Positions 1 to 11,107 of a stretch of 64,000 nt of DNA are shown here, piece by piece. The notes below the pieces were generated by a model. That model did no database searches and was not told the origin of the DNA. It was given only the letters and a program-made list of their open reading frames with translations. The translations under genes were made by a program, and so were the position numbers. Origin of the DNA: Auriscalpium vulgare. Lineage: Eukaryota > Basidiomycota > Agaricomycetes > Russulales > Auriscalpiaceae. The stretch covers positions 372,001-436,000 of the forward strand of contig JAHBBC010000021.1 of assembly GCA_019915015.1 (NCBI GenBank), written 5' to 3'. Position 1 is the stretch's first letter; each line of letters opens with the position of its first letter.

Positions 1-31
1 TGATCTCTGATACTGATGGCATCCGCCTTAG

Positions 32-431
32 CAATGACTTTGGGGTCCGCACCATCATTGCTCCCAGCTTCGCGGAGATTTTCCGTAGCAACGCGATGCA
101 GAACGGAATGCTGCCAGTGGTGCTCTCAAAAGAGGAGTGCAAGGAGCTCGCGGAGGACGCCGCTGCGGGCGTGGAGCTCGCCGTTGACCTCGAGAAGGAG
201 GAGGTTCGCCGGTCGAATGGGAAGCCGGCGATTGCGTTCAAAGCCGATCCGTTCCGTCGGCACTGTCTGCTAAACGGTCTTGACGACATCGCGCTGACGC
301 TGCAAAAGGCGAGCGCAATCGAGTCGTTCGAGGAGCGGAGGAGCGCGACGTGGCCATGGCTGGACGGGTTTGGATACAAGGGCCGAAAGATCTCGGTTGG
401 GCCTGCGCGGACGAGCAAGATGGATTGGTAA
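32..431 (+). CDS. LEU1: 3-isopropylmalate dehydratase, C-terminal exon (partial)
   Basis: This is the last exon of the cytosolic isopropylmalate isomerase that converts 2- to 3-isopropylmalate in leucine synthesis. The visible 133 residues are the swivel (LeuD-like) domain of the fused fungal enzyme. They start with NDFGVRTIIAPSFAEIF, followed by NAMQNGMLPVV, and end with the family signature FRRHCLLNGLDDIALTLQ before a TAA stop at 429-431. An intron acceptor (ccttag) ends at position 31. The iron-sulfur (LeuC) part lies outside the window to the left. The motif order matches yeast Leu1, so the assignment is firm even though the gene is incomplete here. Confidence 0.93.
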
Positions 432-647
432 AGGAGGAGCACAAGTGAAGCATTCGAAGGCTGTTTTCTATCTAGCGGGGACAGCGTTGTACATTAGTGT
501 AGTCATATCAACAGAGATGATACGGCGCAGCTGCACGTTGGGCGGATCGGGTTGCGCGCGCGTGGCGGTGTCGACGCACGCTCTCGCTGTTCCTCCCGTC
601 CGGGCTATATATGACTTTCTGTTCTCTGGGTCGTGGAACGACAGACA

Positions 648-3603
648 ATGTCTGAAAGCCTCCACATGGCTTTCGGCTCAGGTATGTGTAACGCCCGTCA
701 CCGCCTCAGCATATATATTGCCCTCAGGCTCGCTGAACGGCTTCGCTCCAGATCTCCCGGCCCTGCGACCCACCATTACCAGGCGCGACACCGAGGTCAT
801 CTTGTCTTATTACCAGTCCGACCTCGCTGGCAAGACATACGTGGCAGAAGACTTCCACCCCACCCCGGACCCTTTGTCGCGGCCCAAGCTCGAGCGCACC
901 GCCAGTATCGCATCGTCTTCTTCCGCCTACTCCTCCCCCTCCTCCCCCGAGCCTCCCCCGACTCCGCGACGGCCCCTCAGCGGCCGACAAGAGCGGCACG
1001 CCCAAGAGATCTCCGAGGACTATCTGGCTGTGCGACGGAGACCAAGCAAGCTCACAGACACAGAGCAGGACAATAGACGGCGCGCAATCATCGACTTGAA
1101 CCCTCAACAACCTGCACCGCTTAGTCTCGAGAACAGCGATCGGCCCTCTCGTCACGCGAGTTCGCTGACTTCGGCCACGTTGCCGCTCGTGCGACGCGTG
1201 GGGTCTCGGAGCCAAGTCACCGTTGGACTGCCACCGGACACAGACGGCCTGCCGTTGCCAACATCGCCAACGACCGTCAAGTCCCCAAAGACTCCTAGTT
1301 CTTCAGCCTCCGCATCCACTCCGCCCGTCTCTGCAAGTCCTTCATCGAGGGGTGTGCATCATAAGACCTCGTCGCGCGACATCGGCATCGTTGGGACGCG
1401 TCGCGCGCCTGAGACCCCACGTCACGACCCACCCATCTTCCAAACGCCCCAGTCGCGTTCCCCTTCCCCTCCCGACCACGTCATTCATTTCTCTCTGTCC
1501 TCGCCGCCTTCCTCTCAAGATAACCTTGCGTCGAACGCTGCTCAGCGTCGACCTCCTGCGATGTCCACCTCGGTCGAGACAGGAGCCACTTTTCCACCAA
1601 TCTACAGTGTAGCTGATGCACCCGTATCTGCCCATCCTCACCTCCTGGATTCACGTCGATATCCTGATGATCTTCAAGCCTTCTCTCCCGTTGTATCGTC
1701 GGTTCACTCCGCGCCGGCTGCAGGCCCCCCATCCTCCTACCTCTACTACCAGCCGGGGGTACATGCCACTGCTGGCCCATTACCCCCACCGCCAAGGGCG
1801 CTATTCAATATCGATGTCAGCTCCCCGCCTCCTCCGCGGCCTCCTCGCCTCCGCTCCCCGTCCCCCATCGTACGCAAAGGGCAAGATGCCACCTCTACGC
1901 CTACTTCCATGTCTGCCGTATTGGCTGCAGACGCCTCATCTGTCTATTCGGAGTCCGCGGAGAGTTCGACGTCCGCACCTACTCCATCCCCACCTGCAAT
2001 CGACGAGGAAAAGCAATTAATGTAAGCGTCTATTGAAGCTGTCCCCGTTTCATCAGCTCATATATATTGTCATTAGGCCAGATGAGGCGAATTCAGGTGA
2101 TAAGGATGCACATTATCACGTCAGGGAAGGTGCCTTTCCGCCGTCAAAGATCTTGGTAACACCTCCAGGAGTTAGGCTCGTGGGGGAGGCATCTATAGAT
2201 CACAGCATTCGGTCAGAAAGTCCCCCTGATATCCTCGACACTACGATGCCCCTCGCAGCCGAGCGTACTGGCAGCGAACGCAGCTGGATTCCTCCTGGGC
2301 GGGAGTCACCGTTGAGCACGCGTGCCTCATCACGAGAAAGCGTTCGGCCTTCTCCTGAACTTGGGCTTCCTCGTCCCATCCTTCAGGAGCAGCGCTTCAC
2401 TCTACGAAGCAAAAAGGAGGCTTTCGCGGATGAAGGCAGTCCCTCCTCGAGTCCGAAAAAAGGCGTGTTGACGAACATGAAGCGGTTTTCGTCACTACCG
2501 CGGACACCTTCGCTTCATTCCGAGGCTAGCCATGACTCCAGGCCGTCGTCTGTATACATCCCTCCTCAGCCTCATCCTAGGAAGCGGTCACGCTGGCCGG
2601 ATGCCATGTGGTGCAAAGACGTAGTGGCAAAGAAGACAGCTCTAGACAGAGCCTTCGGCTATGCGCTCAAGATCAACGAGTTGGCGATGTATGAATGCGG
2701 GTTGGGGGAGTGGGTGTCAACGACCAAAGAGCGAGGTAAGACAGTCAATATTCAGCTGGTCGACACGGATAACTGAGTGCTGAATCCCCAGGCAACTCTC
2801 GCAGCTCCTCCAATCGTGCACTGTCCATGCCAGCGCATCCGTCCAGTAGATCACCTCACGCTCCGCAGGCTCGACAGATATCAAGAAATTCCATATCATC
2901 CGAAGCCACCTTTCCGCTTCGACCAGACGCATATATGGCCACAGACCTGGCCCCTCGATCGACAGATATTATTCCAGAACCAGGCTCTCTCCCACCTGCC
3001 CTCCCTTATCCTGCCCTTGCACAGGTTGCACCACCCGCACCGAATCACCGACTGTCGACCGTCCTCAGCTCACCGTCGTCAGTGCGTAGTCTTCCGTTAT
3101 CCGGAAACAAGTCACATGGTTTCTTTGCTTCGTTGGGGAGAAATCATAGCCTCAAGAAGGAGGACAAACGCATACCGAACTCACCCGCCAAAGTGTTGAC
3201 AAAGCTTCCTCCTGCGAACTATGTACTTCCATCGCGGACTCTCCAGGTCAACGCCCCCCATGTTCCAGGCGGGCCCCGCGCTGCACCGGGGCGCATGCAG
3301 CGATCCCAGACACTCATGCTAGGTCCTTCGCCTTCGACACCCGAGTCAGCGCCAGTGTCCTCACGTCAACGCCGACGAAGCAACACATTGAAGCGTCCCT
3401 CGTTATTCGGACGCTCGGGCAATTCGCCGGAGATGAATCCCGCCGACACCGCGTTCTCGAAGCAAGTGGACAAGTTATCTGATCTGCTACCCCACGCGGA
3501 CAGAGACGTGCTTGCAGGATATCTCCGGCGTGCCGGTCAGGATATTCTCGCCATAGGTCAATATCTAGAAGACGAGAAGAACGGTGCCATCCGCCGCGCA
3601 TGA
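648..3603 (+). CDS. Pro/Ser-rich protein with CUE-like C-terminus
   Basis: Exons 648..681, 728..2021, 2077..2735 and 2792..3603 join in frame to give 932 residues. I do not recognise the protein as a whole. Most of it is low-complexity, rich in Ser, Pro and Arg, and probably disordered. One ordered island follows the first long linker, beginning RSRWPDAMWCKDVVAKK and running to MYECGLGEWV. The last 50 residues (KQVDKLSDLLPHADRDVL, then DILAIGQYLEDE) look like a CUE-type ubiquitin-binding three-helix domain, with the LP near helix 1 and the D-I-L of helix 3. This suggests a ubiquitin-linked scaffold, but that is inference. The start was chosen as the ATG whose short first exon splices in frame into the long ORF. 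The 3' end faces HEI10. Confidence 0.75.
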
Positions 3604-3793
3604 CTTTGCTTTTCGTCATCCATCCCCTCTGTCATGATACCACTATCGCTACGTTTGTTGAATCATTGCAACCATTGTACAGTATTGTATACGAAAGGGC
3701 TAGACACATTATGCATGATGACTTATCGCACGCACACGTTCCAGCTCAGGACAGTTAATGAGACCGAACGCTCTTGCTCGCCCATACACGTGT

Positions 3794-5593
3794 CTATCTG
3801 GTCCTCATGACCACGGGCTTGAAACCGCCGGTACGCCGTGTGGTTGTGGTAGGGGCGAAGACTGAAGCGCCATGTAAGAGGAAGTATGTGTGTTCAGTCA
3901 AGGGAAACCGACCTCGCTGCTGGGATCGGTTGGAAGAAGGCGCTGCCCAAGTCTGGTGGCCATGGTTATGCGCCCTTCTCGGTGTTCGTGCAGACGTGCC
4001 GAGTAGATCCTCGACCTCTTGAGCGCTGGTGGACCGGTCAGACAAGGTTGGAGCTCTGAAAGATCGTTCGCTGGCAGGAAACTGTTGTCGTATCGGCACA
4101 GGCTGCTCTAGAGCATGGTTTTGATTGCTCCACAACGGTCCTTGCCCTGCGAATTGTCCACCTCCGGCGCGGTTGACTATCGGTGTCCTCTGGATCTAGT
4201 GTTTGGAAGCCGGAGCGTGAGCAGCCGAGAAGTGGATACGACGGCAAAACATGCCCCGTTGGCCTCCATGCCTCCCACCGCAGCTCCGATGCCCAAGCCG
4301 CTCGCCTGCACGTTGTTGCTGTAGGTCAATCCTGCTCGCACAGCCTTGTTGCCGTGCTCTTCCCCAGGTCCGAAGAGACCGCCTTGCTGATGATTCGATC
4401 CGGCTGGTGGTGCGAGGAGCACCTTACGCTTGATTTTATCGTATTGCCCCTGAAGAGTAGTCAACGAACACATATGCGGGCGAGACAAGCTGTGAACACT
4501 GACCTTGAGCTTTTGGTATTCCTTGTCTTTCTCTCGTGATGACTCCTGCAGGTCTCGCAGCTTTCGCCGCTCCAGTTCGAGATCTCGTTCAAGTTCTAGA
4601 CGCAACTGAAAAACAAGCCAGCTGGTGATAGAACCGAACGTGCGAACCAGAGACTTTGTTGTTCAAGAGATTGATCTCTCCATTTGCTGAGAAGACACGT
4701 TCATGATGTCGTTATAAGCGCCACGACTGTAAGCTCACCTTCTCGTATAACACTGTCTAGCTGCTTCTGAAGTTGAGAGTTCTTGTCGTTGACGTTGCGT
4801 ACCACAGCGTGCTGAAAGGAGCTTGCAGACAGGTCAGGACAGAATCGGAATGTTTGAAAGTGAATACGCACTTTTCCTGCTGCATTTGATACTGCCAGAA
4901 CGATACTGCGCTACAGTCCGGTTTGTAATGGCAGGTCAGAACACCATTCCAAGGCGATTGCGCACCGGCTACATATCTCCAGTATGATTCCAGGGCTAAG
5001 TCCTGACAGGACGGACTGTACACCAATTGTACATGATTGCATACTCGAAATGCGCATACACCTACTGTTTTGTAGTCGTTGGTCGGATGCAGCGAACAGA
5101 GCTGTGTATCCTTCAGATCTCAGGAAAGGAGGAGTGAATGGAGGCCGTACAACGATATCGTCGCTTCGTGCGATGGCAGTTAGTTGACATGATATCGTAT
5201 CGCAGGAAAGAACGTACGGCTCGACGAGAGAAGTCTCGCACGCTGGGTGACGCCTTGGATTAGACGGCGCAGGAGTCTATGAAGCACGAGACTCGGTACC
5301 TGGACAAAGCCTAGCCGCATTGAAGAGTTCGTTCGCGCAATTGACTGAGGGAGGAGTGAGTAAGGGATTGAAGACAGTGAGCTGCTGCACGGACCGCAAA
5401 ATATGTGACAACCTAGCAAAGAGCCTGTATAAGTAGTAGTGCGGAAGAGGAAGACGGGCATGAACGCTGACAAGTCGTCTACGTTTCCCCGTCAGTGCGA
5501 GCAGGACGGTGCGATCAGAACGCTTACGACCACGGCCTTGTCGGACAGCGCCTGCCTACATGTCAAGCGGTTGCACCTCAGATCGGAGTCCAT
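3794..5593 (-). CDS. HEI10: HEI10/CCNB1IP1-type RING E3 ligase (meiotic crossover factor)
   Basis: Fifteen exons (5528..5593, 5472..5478, 5395..5412, 5300..5344, 5218..5242, 5151..5163, 5066..5101, 4966..5015, 4872..4910, 4821..4739, 4655..4686, 4504..4605, 4279..4449, 3913..4195, 3794..3861) give 345 residues. The N-terminus MDSDLRCNRLTCRQALSDKA plus TTCCHIFCVNCANE and CPACETSL forms the RING. A coiled coil follows (NVNDKNSQLQKQLDSVIRE; ERDLELERRKLRDLQESSRE; KDKEYQKLKGQYDKIKRK), then a disordered tail starting IQRTPIVNR. This is the layout of HEI10/CCNB1IP1, a SUMO/ubiquitin ligase that stabilises crossover intermediates in meiosis. The second exon is only 7 nt and supplies the TT(C) of the zinc site. 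The one weak junction is the donor GTCTCT after exon 11. The 5' end lies 92 bp from a transposon insertion. Confidence 0.92.
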
Positions 5594-5684
5594 GTCGTGG
5601 TGGTGAGTGAAGGGGATTCCATACTCCGACTGGGACGCGCTCGTGTTTGTGTCACGTGTCCGCGGTAGTTCTCAAGAGCCCTCT

Positions 5685-5692
5685 GTCAGCCC
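5685..5692. repeat. Left target-site duplication of hAT element
   Basis: GTCAGCCC lies directly before the left inverted repeat and is repeated exactly after the right one (11023..11030). Eight bp is the duplication size of the hAT superfamily. Perfect identity suggests a fairly recent insertion. Confidence 0.93.
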
Positions 5693-5712
5693 TAGTGTTG
5701 CGGGAAAAACCT
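5693..5712 (+). repeat. Left terminal inverted repeat
   Basis: TAGTGTTGCGGGAAAAACCT. The reverse complement of the right end differs only at the fourth base (C for T). TAG-type tips occur in hAT elements. Confidence 0.93.
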
Positions 5713-6071
5713 CTGGCCAGTATCCCCCCGGTAAGGTACCGGTGGCGCTCCTAGCCGGGGAGGTATCAAACCGGTACCGTACCAGGGAAATAGTCACGTG
5801 ATGTTTAGTTCCCACGCAGTAGCAGCTCGATTTTCGCGTACACACGAGGATTTGGAATGGTTTCAATGCATCAGATGAAGATTTAGCAGTGTATGTATCC
5901 ATAGCCAAATTGCCAGAGCTTAGCCGTAGGTGCCCCGACCTGTACGAATTCGCTGCTGCCTGCTACACAAGTGTCATGATTTGTCAGCAGACGCGGCTTT
6001 TGCAAGGCTGCCGCAGCACTCGAGCGTACATTGTAACAACGCGTACAATACATACTGAAACCTCGGGAGGC
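5713..6071. promoter_or_regulatory. Left subterminal region of hAT element
   Basis: No gene is seen here. The stretch contains GGTACCGGT at 5735-5743, a second GGTACC palindrome at 5773-5778 and CACGTGATG at 5795-5803, all mirrored near the right end. Such clustered subterminal motifs are typical transposase-binding sites in hAT elements. The remainder is the 3' untranslated flank of the transposase gene. Confidence 0.55.
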
Positions 6072-9000
6072 TTATTGAAACAAGGCATCTGTGCTGAAAT
6101 CATTGTCCTCTTCATCAGAATCTGGTATGCTCTCGTCCCTAGCCTGACCTGCACTGACTCCGACAGCAGGGTTCCGACGTGCAGGAAGCTGAGCTTCCTC
6201 CGCGAGGACATCAGATAAAATTGCAGACCTCAGGTTGATGTGAGGCATCTTGATGAAAGCATTGGCAGGTTCGTACGGTTCTGCCAGGTCTTCACCTTGA
6301 ACGTCATTGTCGTCATTGTCGTCTTCTTCGTCCGACATCGGTGCGGGTGCGTTTTCTGAAGAGGGGAATACCTTCTTTTCGATGTTGTAGAACTTGACCG
6401 AAGGGAATTGATTAGTGTGCGCGCGCACCTGCTCGAATGGTTGGAACACTGTGTACTTCAATAAAGAACGGAGGTTGCTTACCTTGCTCTTAGACATGTG
6501 GTACTGTCGGACTTGAGTCATTGCAGACATGTTATGCACGGATAGCCGATTCCTATGCTTTGGAGTAAGCCATGTGAATGTAGAGCCAGTCCGTTCATCG
6601 GGCATGGAGTTGACTCGGACGGAATACAGTTTGATAGCGAGATGCTATTCATGACAGCATCAGTCGGCAGCGCTCGGTGAATCATACGGACACGAACACG
6701 TACCGGAAGGATGTGCACATTATCAGAGCCAACACGGCCCTTCCACCACTTAAGGACCGCCTGCGGAACCGTATCGTCGAGCGGATGATCGAATGGGAAC
6801 TGGTGTCGAGCATAGGCTAGAGTTTCCCTGTGAAGTTGGGCTGTAAATGATTTCCCTTTTTTTGCCCACTTCAAGAATGCCTTCTTATGGCCATGAACGA
6901 TCTCTTTCTCTCCGATGTTGGCTAAGAAGCGGACAACGGACTCGAAAATTGATGGATGCCGAACACCAATGAGTGTCACCTTCTCGCCTTCCGGTAGCCA
7001 CAGGTCCGACGTGATAAGATCTGATTGATGCACACATAAGACAGCGACGAGATGCAAGCAAAAGAATGGCTCTAACCAGGGTTCAGATATGCTGCAGCAA
7101 GGTATGCATTATTAGCTATGTTGCCATCCAGAAAGAGTTGGCGATGTCGCGCATTGAGGATGCCGCGGATGGCGTTCGCGACCTCAGCGTCAAAATACAG
7201 CCTAGGATTTTGAAAGGCGTCCTCTGTTGCACGAATAACAGCATGCCAGAATATATAGACGTCGGCAGCAGTCGCCTCCAGAGCCTCCAGGCAGGCTAAT
7301 GCCTTTGTTGCAGGCAAAGTGGCCGCGATGAACTGGGAGAGACCAGACTCGAACTTGAATGTCTGGTGATCATCCGGTGCAGGCTGAAAATACTCAGCAA
7401 TTTCCTGCGAATGTTGTCAGCAAGTCATTTCGTCTAGTCGATCCATCAATTGTACCTCATAAAGTCCGTTAGGCGATTCACGGATGACTTTCTTGATCGC
7501 AGCTGAGGACCGATGGACAGAGCGAGCAGAGAGCGGGATTGTTGCGAATCTCGTCTTTCCGATAGCCTCCAGGCCGCGTCCTGTCTTTAGTTTTTCACGA
7601 GCTTTCTTGAGGGCTGCATGTCCAGCGTGCGAGGTATGAAATAATGTTATTGTCTGCCGCACCACACGGATGATCTGGTTGCGGATTAGATCTGATTAAT
7701 GCTGGTAGTGTGGACGTTTGCGCACCGGTTTGAAAACATCAATGAGATTAATCTCAAGGATTGTGCGATTCAAGTGATGGCAAACATCCGCAAGATTGAG
7801 CGCAGTGGGCATGAGGGCCAGAATTGCAATGGAACGCGAGGCTCGCGTGTTACCCGTGCTATCACATGTCAGGCCGGAAAACCTGGACGGACCGATGGCA
7901 TTGACAATCTGCGCGAAGTTGTTAGAAATTGCTGAAGTAGTTAAGTTCCAATGCCCACGCACCGGACTTGCGACATTCTCAACAATCCAAGGTGCAGTGT
8001 GCGACTCGGAAGTTGCCTCCCGTGTGTCCATCAAGTATACTTCACGGTCTGAGGTCGAGACGTGTACAGTCCAGTAGGACTCACGACCTGTCGAAGTTCC
8101 GCCGTCATAGGAGAGAGTGAGGTCTTCCTGACCTTGCAGATACTTGAGTTGCTCCCGGCGGACCCACGATGCTTCGTTTACGATGCCTTCATATTCGAGC
8201 TTGTCTCTGGTTGAAGGTGCATATGATGGTAAGGCAATCTCAAGCATCTCCTTCCACTCCGGGCGCGAGACGATATATGTTGGCAAACCCGCGACGCATA
8301 TGAGTTTAAGAATGGCAAGGTCGAGCTTTCTGTGACGCTCGAGCTTCCCAAGCGCCTTTGCTTGCCGAAAGAACGCATGTGTCGCGGCGCCTGCATCTTG
8401 CTTCTCCCCATCTTGTCCAATTCCATCTTGAGCTCCTAGTTCCTTCGCAACCATCATGGATCCTTTCGAATTGGTGAGCTCCTGGACCTGCGCAGACAGT
8501 GCCTTTCCAGCTGAATGTATGTGCACTTTCTCCCGCAGCTCTGAGGACAGCTTGGGGCAGTCCTTTGCATGACGAACGACTCGGATCAACGCTCGATGTC
8601 GGAAAGTATGATGGCAAGGGTTATCAGGACCTCCGACACAGCGCCAGAGCAGCGTAGTTGGATTGTCGCGGCGATAGCAAGCCTCGGTGAGAGCGTCCAT
8701 CAGAGGATCCGGCGGCCGTCCTCCCCGGCGCGCATCCTTCTTCGGCTGCACCCATTTGACAAGGTCACCAGGGTTAAGCTCAATCTCCATGTCGCTCCCA
8801 TCTTCTTCCCCCATCTCGTTCACATACGGAGCTGCGCCGTCCGCAACTCCTTCGGCATCTGATTTCTGTTCATCGAGCTGCTGGTCTTGCAGTACCGGTG
8901 AACTACTAGGCTGCTTGTGCGTAGCGACTGTGTTTCCGCCCGAACGCTTTGCAACCTGTAAGCAAAGCTTCTGTTACTTACTGCTGTCGCGCGCTGACAA

Positions 9001-10589
9001 CCTCTTTGGGCACTTACAGTTGACGTTCCAGCAATATGCAGATTCAACGGCGCCGGTTTGAAGACCTCGTCCCACTGCTGCTTGCTCCCCGCATTGCCGG
9101 AACTCTCCGCCGGTTCCTTTCCTTTCGAAGCGGCATTTTTCTTCGTGCGTTTGGCTGGCACGGTGAGTGGCGTGACATTGGTGGCTACACTCAGTCGCCT
9201 CTTAACGACGCCTTCTAGACTCAATAACTGCGGCTTCGTGAACGCCGATGTGTGCGCACTTGCCCGTATAAGCATGCCAGGCGCTAGCATATTGGACTTG
9301 TATTTGAGACTGTCCTGCACTGTCGGTGAGTCGAGTCCGCAAGTAAGTGAAGCTGAGCGCGCACTGACCATGTCACGTAGGTAACACATTATGTCAGCAA
9401 GGTGTCGAATGCGTTGCACGACACAGTCTGTATCCGAGAGGAGATGGATGTCGTCGGGGATGAGATGGTGAGCAAGAGAATTGTGGCTGAGGACAGAGCA
9501 GGAGAAGCTGTCGAGCTGTGGGGTGCATGGTAACACGTTGAGTGAAAGCGGCCCAGTCGCTCCGTGTTGTCCTAACCACCATTCTATCATCTCCAACAGC
9601 TCGCGGGGCGGCTTCCGTCCAAGAGAATCAGCATAGAAAGCCGTGTGTGGCTCTACGCTGATCGCAACGGACACCCAGTGATTTGTCTCGTGTACGGCTG
9701 CTGGCAAGAGCACATCCGCGCCATCGATCCGCACCCCGATCGTCATTCCAACCTCCTTGAGTGATCCATCTTGCAGCTGCGAGCCAGCCAATCGTAGGGG
9801 AGTGATGCCGCGCATTGATTGGTAAGATGTTCCGCTAGCATTGAGTCGTGCGCGGTTGCGGTACGTGTCAATGAGCTTGACTGATGCCGCACTCGGCAGT
9901 ATACATGCCGGCTTGCCTTGTCTTTGCAGACGATGACCTAGCAGCATCCCCAGCTGATCCATATGCTCCGCCGCCAGCCAACGCCGACCACAGTACGATG
10001 TAAGCGTCTTTGGATCGACGCCCATCGTCGTTGGGAGGGGTACGTCCCATGGCCAGTCGTCGAGGAGTGCTGACGTGTCTGCAGCAAGGGACTTCACCTC
10101 GTCGTTGAGCAAGCCCTCGGTCCAAGTCTTCAACCACGCAGTGGCCAGAGAAAGGCGCGCCTTGGCAGCGAGTATGCGCCGGACCTCGTACCAGTAGGTG
10201 AGAACCCACATCGGGGTTTTGAGTGTTTGTTGAGTGACCGACTCTTGAACAGGATAGCCCAGGCAAGCATAGCCTGTCTCTAGGGCGGGGATGACGCGGT
10301 TTTGCAGGATTTCCAACACCTCGGTGTGCGGCGGCATCGGCCTAGAGAGCAGGACCATTGCATTTGCGGCCGTTATGAAGCTTTGGCCCTTCGAGAAGAG
10401 TGTGCTCTGCTGGAGCAGAGACGGCGCGTTCGCCTCCGGTGGGACAGGGAAATTTTGGATATCGGCATTGCGCAGGGCTGGTGTGGGTAGTAGGACATGT
10501 TTAATGTCGTCGGGAATGGGTATTCTTTTGAGGATATCACCCAGAGTTTGAAATGAGTCGATGTCGTGGATGACCTCGTCGTCCGCCAT
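6072..10589 (-). CDS. Ulp1 (C48) protease-hAT transposase fusion
   Basis: Exons 9018..10589, 7726..8955, 7456..7674, 7077..7404, 6704..7020, 6483..6644 and 6072..6428 give 1,394 residues. The first exon (524 aa) holds an Ulp1-like cysteine protease: RRWLAAEHMD, then H304 (ETNHWVSVAI), D321 (FYADSLG), Q358 and C364 (PQLDSFSC). A 62-nt intron joins it in phase 0 to the transposase. That part has a BED-like C630-C638-H652-C656 finger, a DUF659-like region (KLDLAILKLICVAGLPTYIV), catalytic D808 (LTLSYDGGTS), D889 (GLTCDSTGN) and E1239 (VNSMPDERTGSTFTWL), and a hAT dimerisation region with an acidic tail. The intron is not a multiple of three, so splicing is needed to join the halves. The 54-nt last intron is in frame and could be retained. 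KDZ and Mutator elements are known to carry Ulp1 domains; here the DNA-handling half is clearly hAT. Confidence 0.88.
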
Positions 10590-11002
10590 TTGACAGTTTT
10601 GAGGGTTGGCAAAATGTGCTAGGCCAGTGTCGAAGGTGAAGATTGCGCCCTCATTTAGTCACTCACTACGGAGTGTAAATGTCGATCACAGCAACGGGTC
10701 GATCATACACACGTTGCTGCATACAACACTCTTGCAACTATCCCATGCCGAGGCGGGATGTGTCTAATACCTCCTTAAACATCCGCGTAGCATTGCACAA
10801 CCACCTTACGACTGCCGGCCATGTCTGCGTGCGAGGCTGCGAGCCTCATGGCTCATGGGCCGGCGCCGGGCGCCGGAGGGGCCGACACACATCACGTGCT
10901 GGAGGTATTGTACCGGGTATATTGGGGCCCAGGGCAGGGCAGGTATGGTACCGGTACTATACAGGTACATTACCGGGGAAAAACGTTTTCGGGGAAAAAC
11001 TC
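10590..11002. promoter_or_regulatory. Right subterminal region and transposase promoter
   Basis: This is the upstream region of the fusion transposase. It carries CATCACGTG at 10890-10898 and GGTACCGGTA at 10947-10956, inverted relative to the left end, plus a GC-rich palindrome around 10859-10878. No credible coding exon was seen. Confidence 0.5.
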
Positions 11003-11022
11003 AGGTTTTTCCCGCAACGCTA
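11003..11022 (-). repeat. Right terminal inverted repeat
   Basis: AGGTTTTTCCCGCAACGCTA, the inverted copy of the left tip with one mismatch. Confidence 0.93.
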
Positions 11023-11030
11023 GTCAGCCC
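11023..11030. repeat. Right target-site duplication of hAT element
   Basis: GTCAGCCC, identical to 5685..5692. With the element removed, the original site would contain one copy, leaving about 168 bp between the HEI10 and DUF202 start codons. Confidence 0.93.
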
Positions 11031-11107
11031 CATCATGTTTTCTGCGGCTCAGCACAGATACAAGTAAGCATCGATCGTGTTCTGCGTCCTTATAAGGTGC
11101 CAATATC

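Larger units (their letters stand above)
5693..11022. mobile_element. Complete hAT DNA transposon with Ulp1-fused transposase
   Basis: The 5,330-bp element is bounded by 20-bp terminal inverted repeats (19/20 identical) and an 8-bp target duplication. It carries one multi-exon gene on the minus strand. Both ends hold GGTACC-rich subterminal palindromes and a mirrored CACGTGATG box 110-132 bp from the tips, which are likely transposase-binding regions. All splice junctions of the internal gene keep the frame, no disabling stop is seen, and both ends are intact. It therefore looks autonomous and possibly recently active. It sits in the narrow intergenic gap between HEI10 and the DUF202 gene. 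Confidence 0.93.

Noticed and set aside
8820..9010. Tail of the long frame after the Ulp1 domain (about 65 extra residues)
   Set aside because: It is read-through of the 62-nt intron and then a wrong frame; splicing at 9017/8956 joins directly to the transposase frame.
5693..11022. Classification of the element as KDZ (Kyakuja/Dileera/Zisupton) because of the Ulp1 domain
   Set aside because: The 8-bp duplication, TAG-type ends, DUF659-like region and hAT dimerisation block all indicate hAT.
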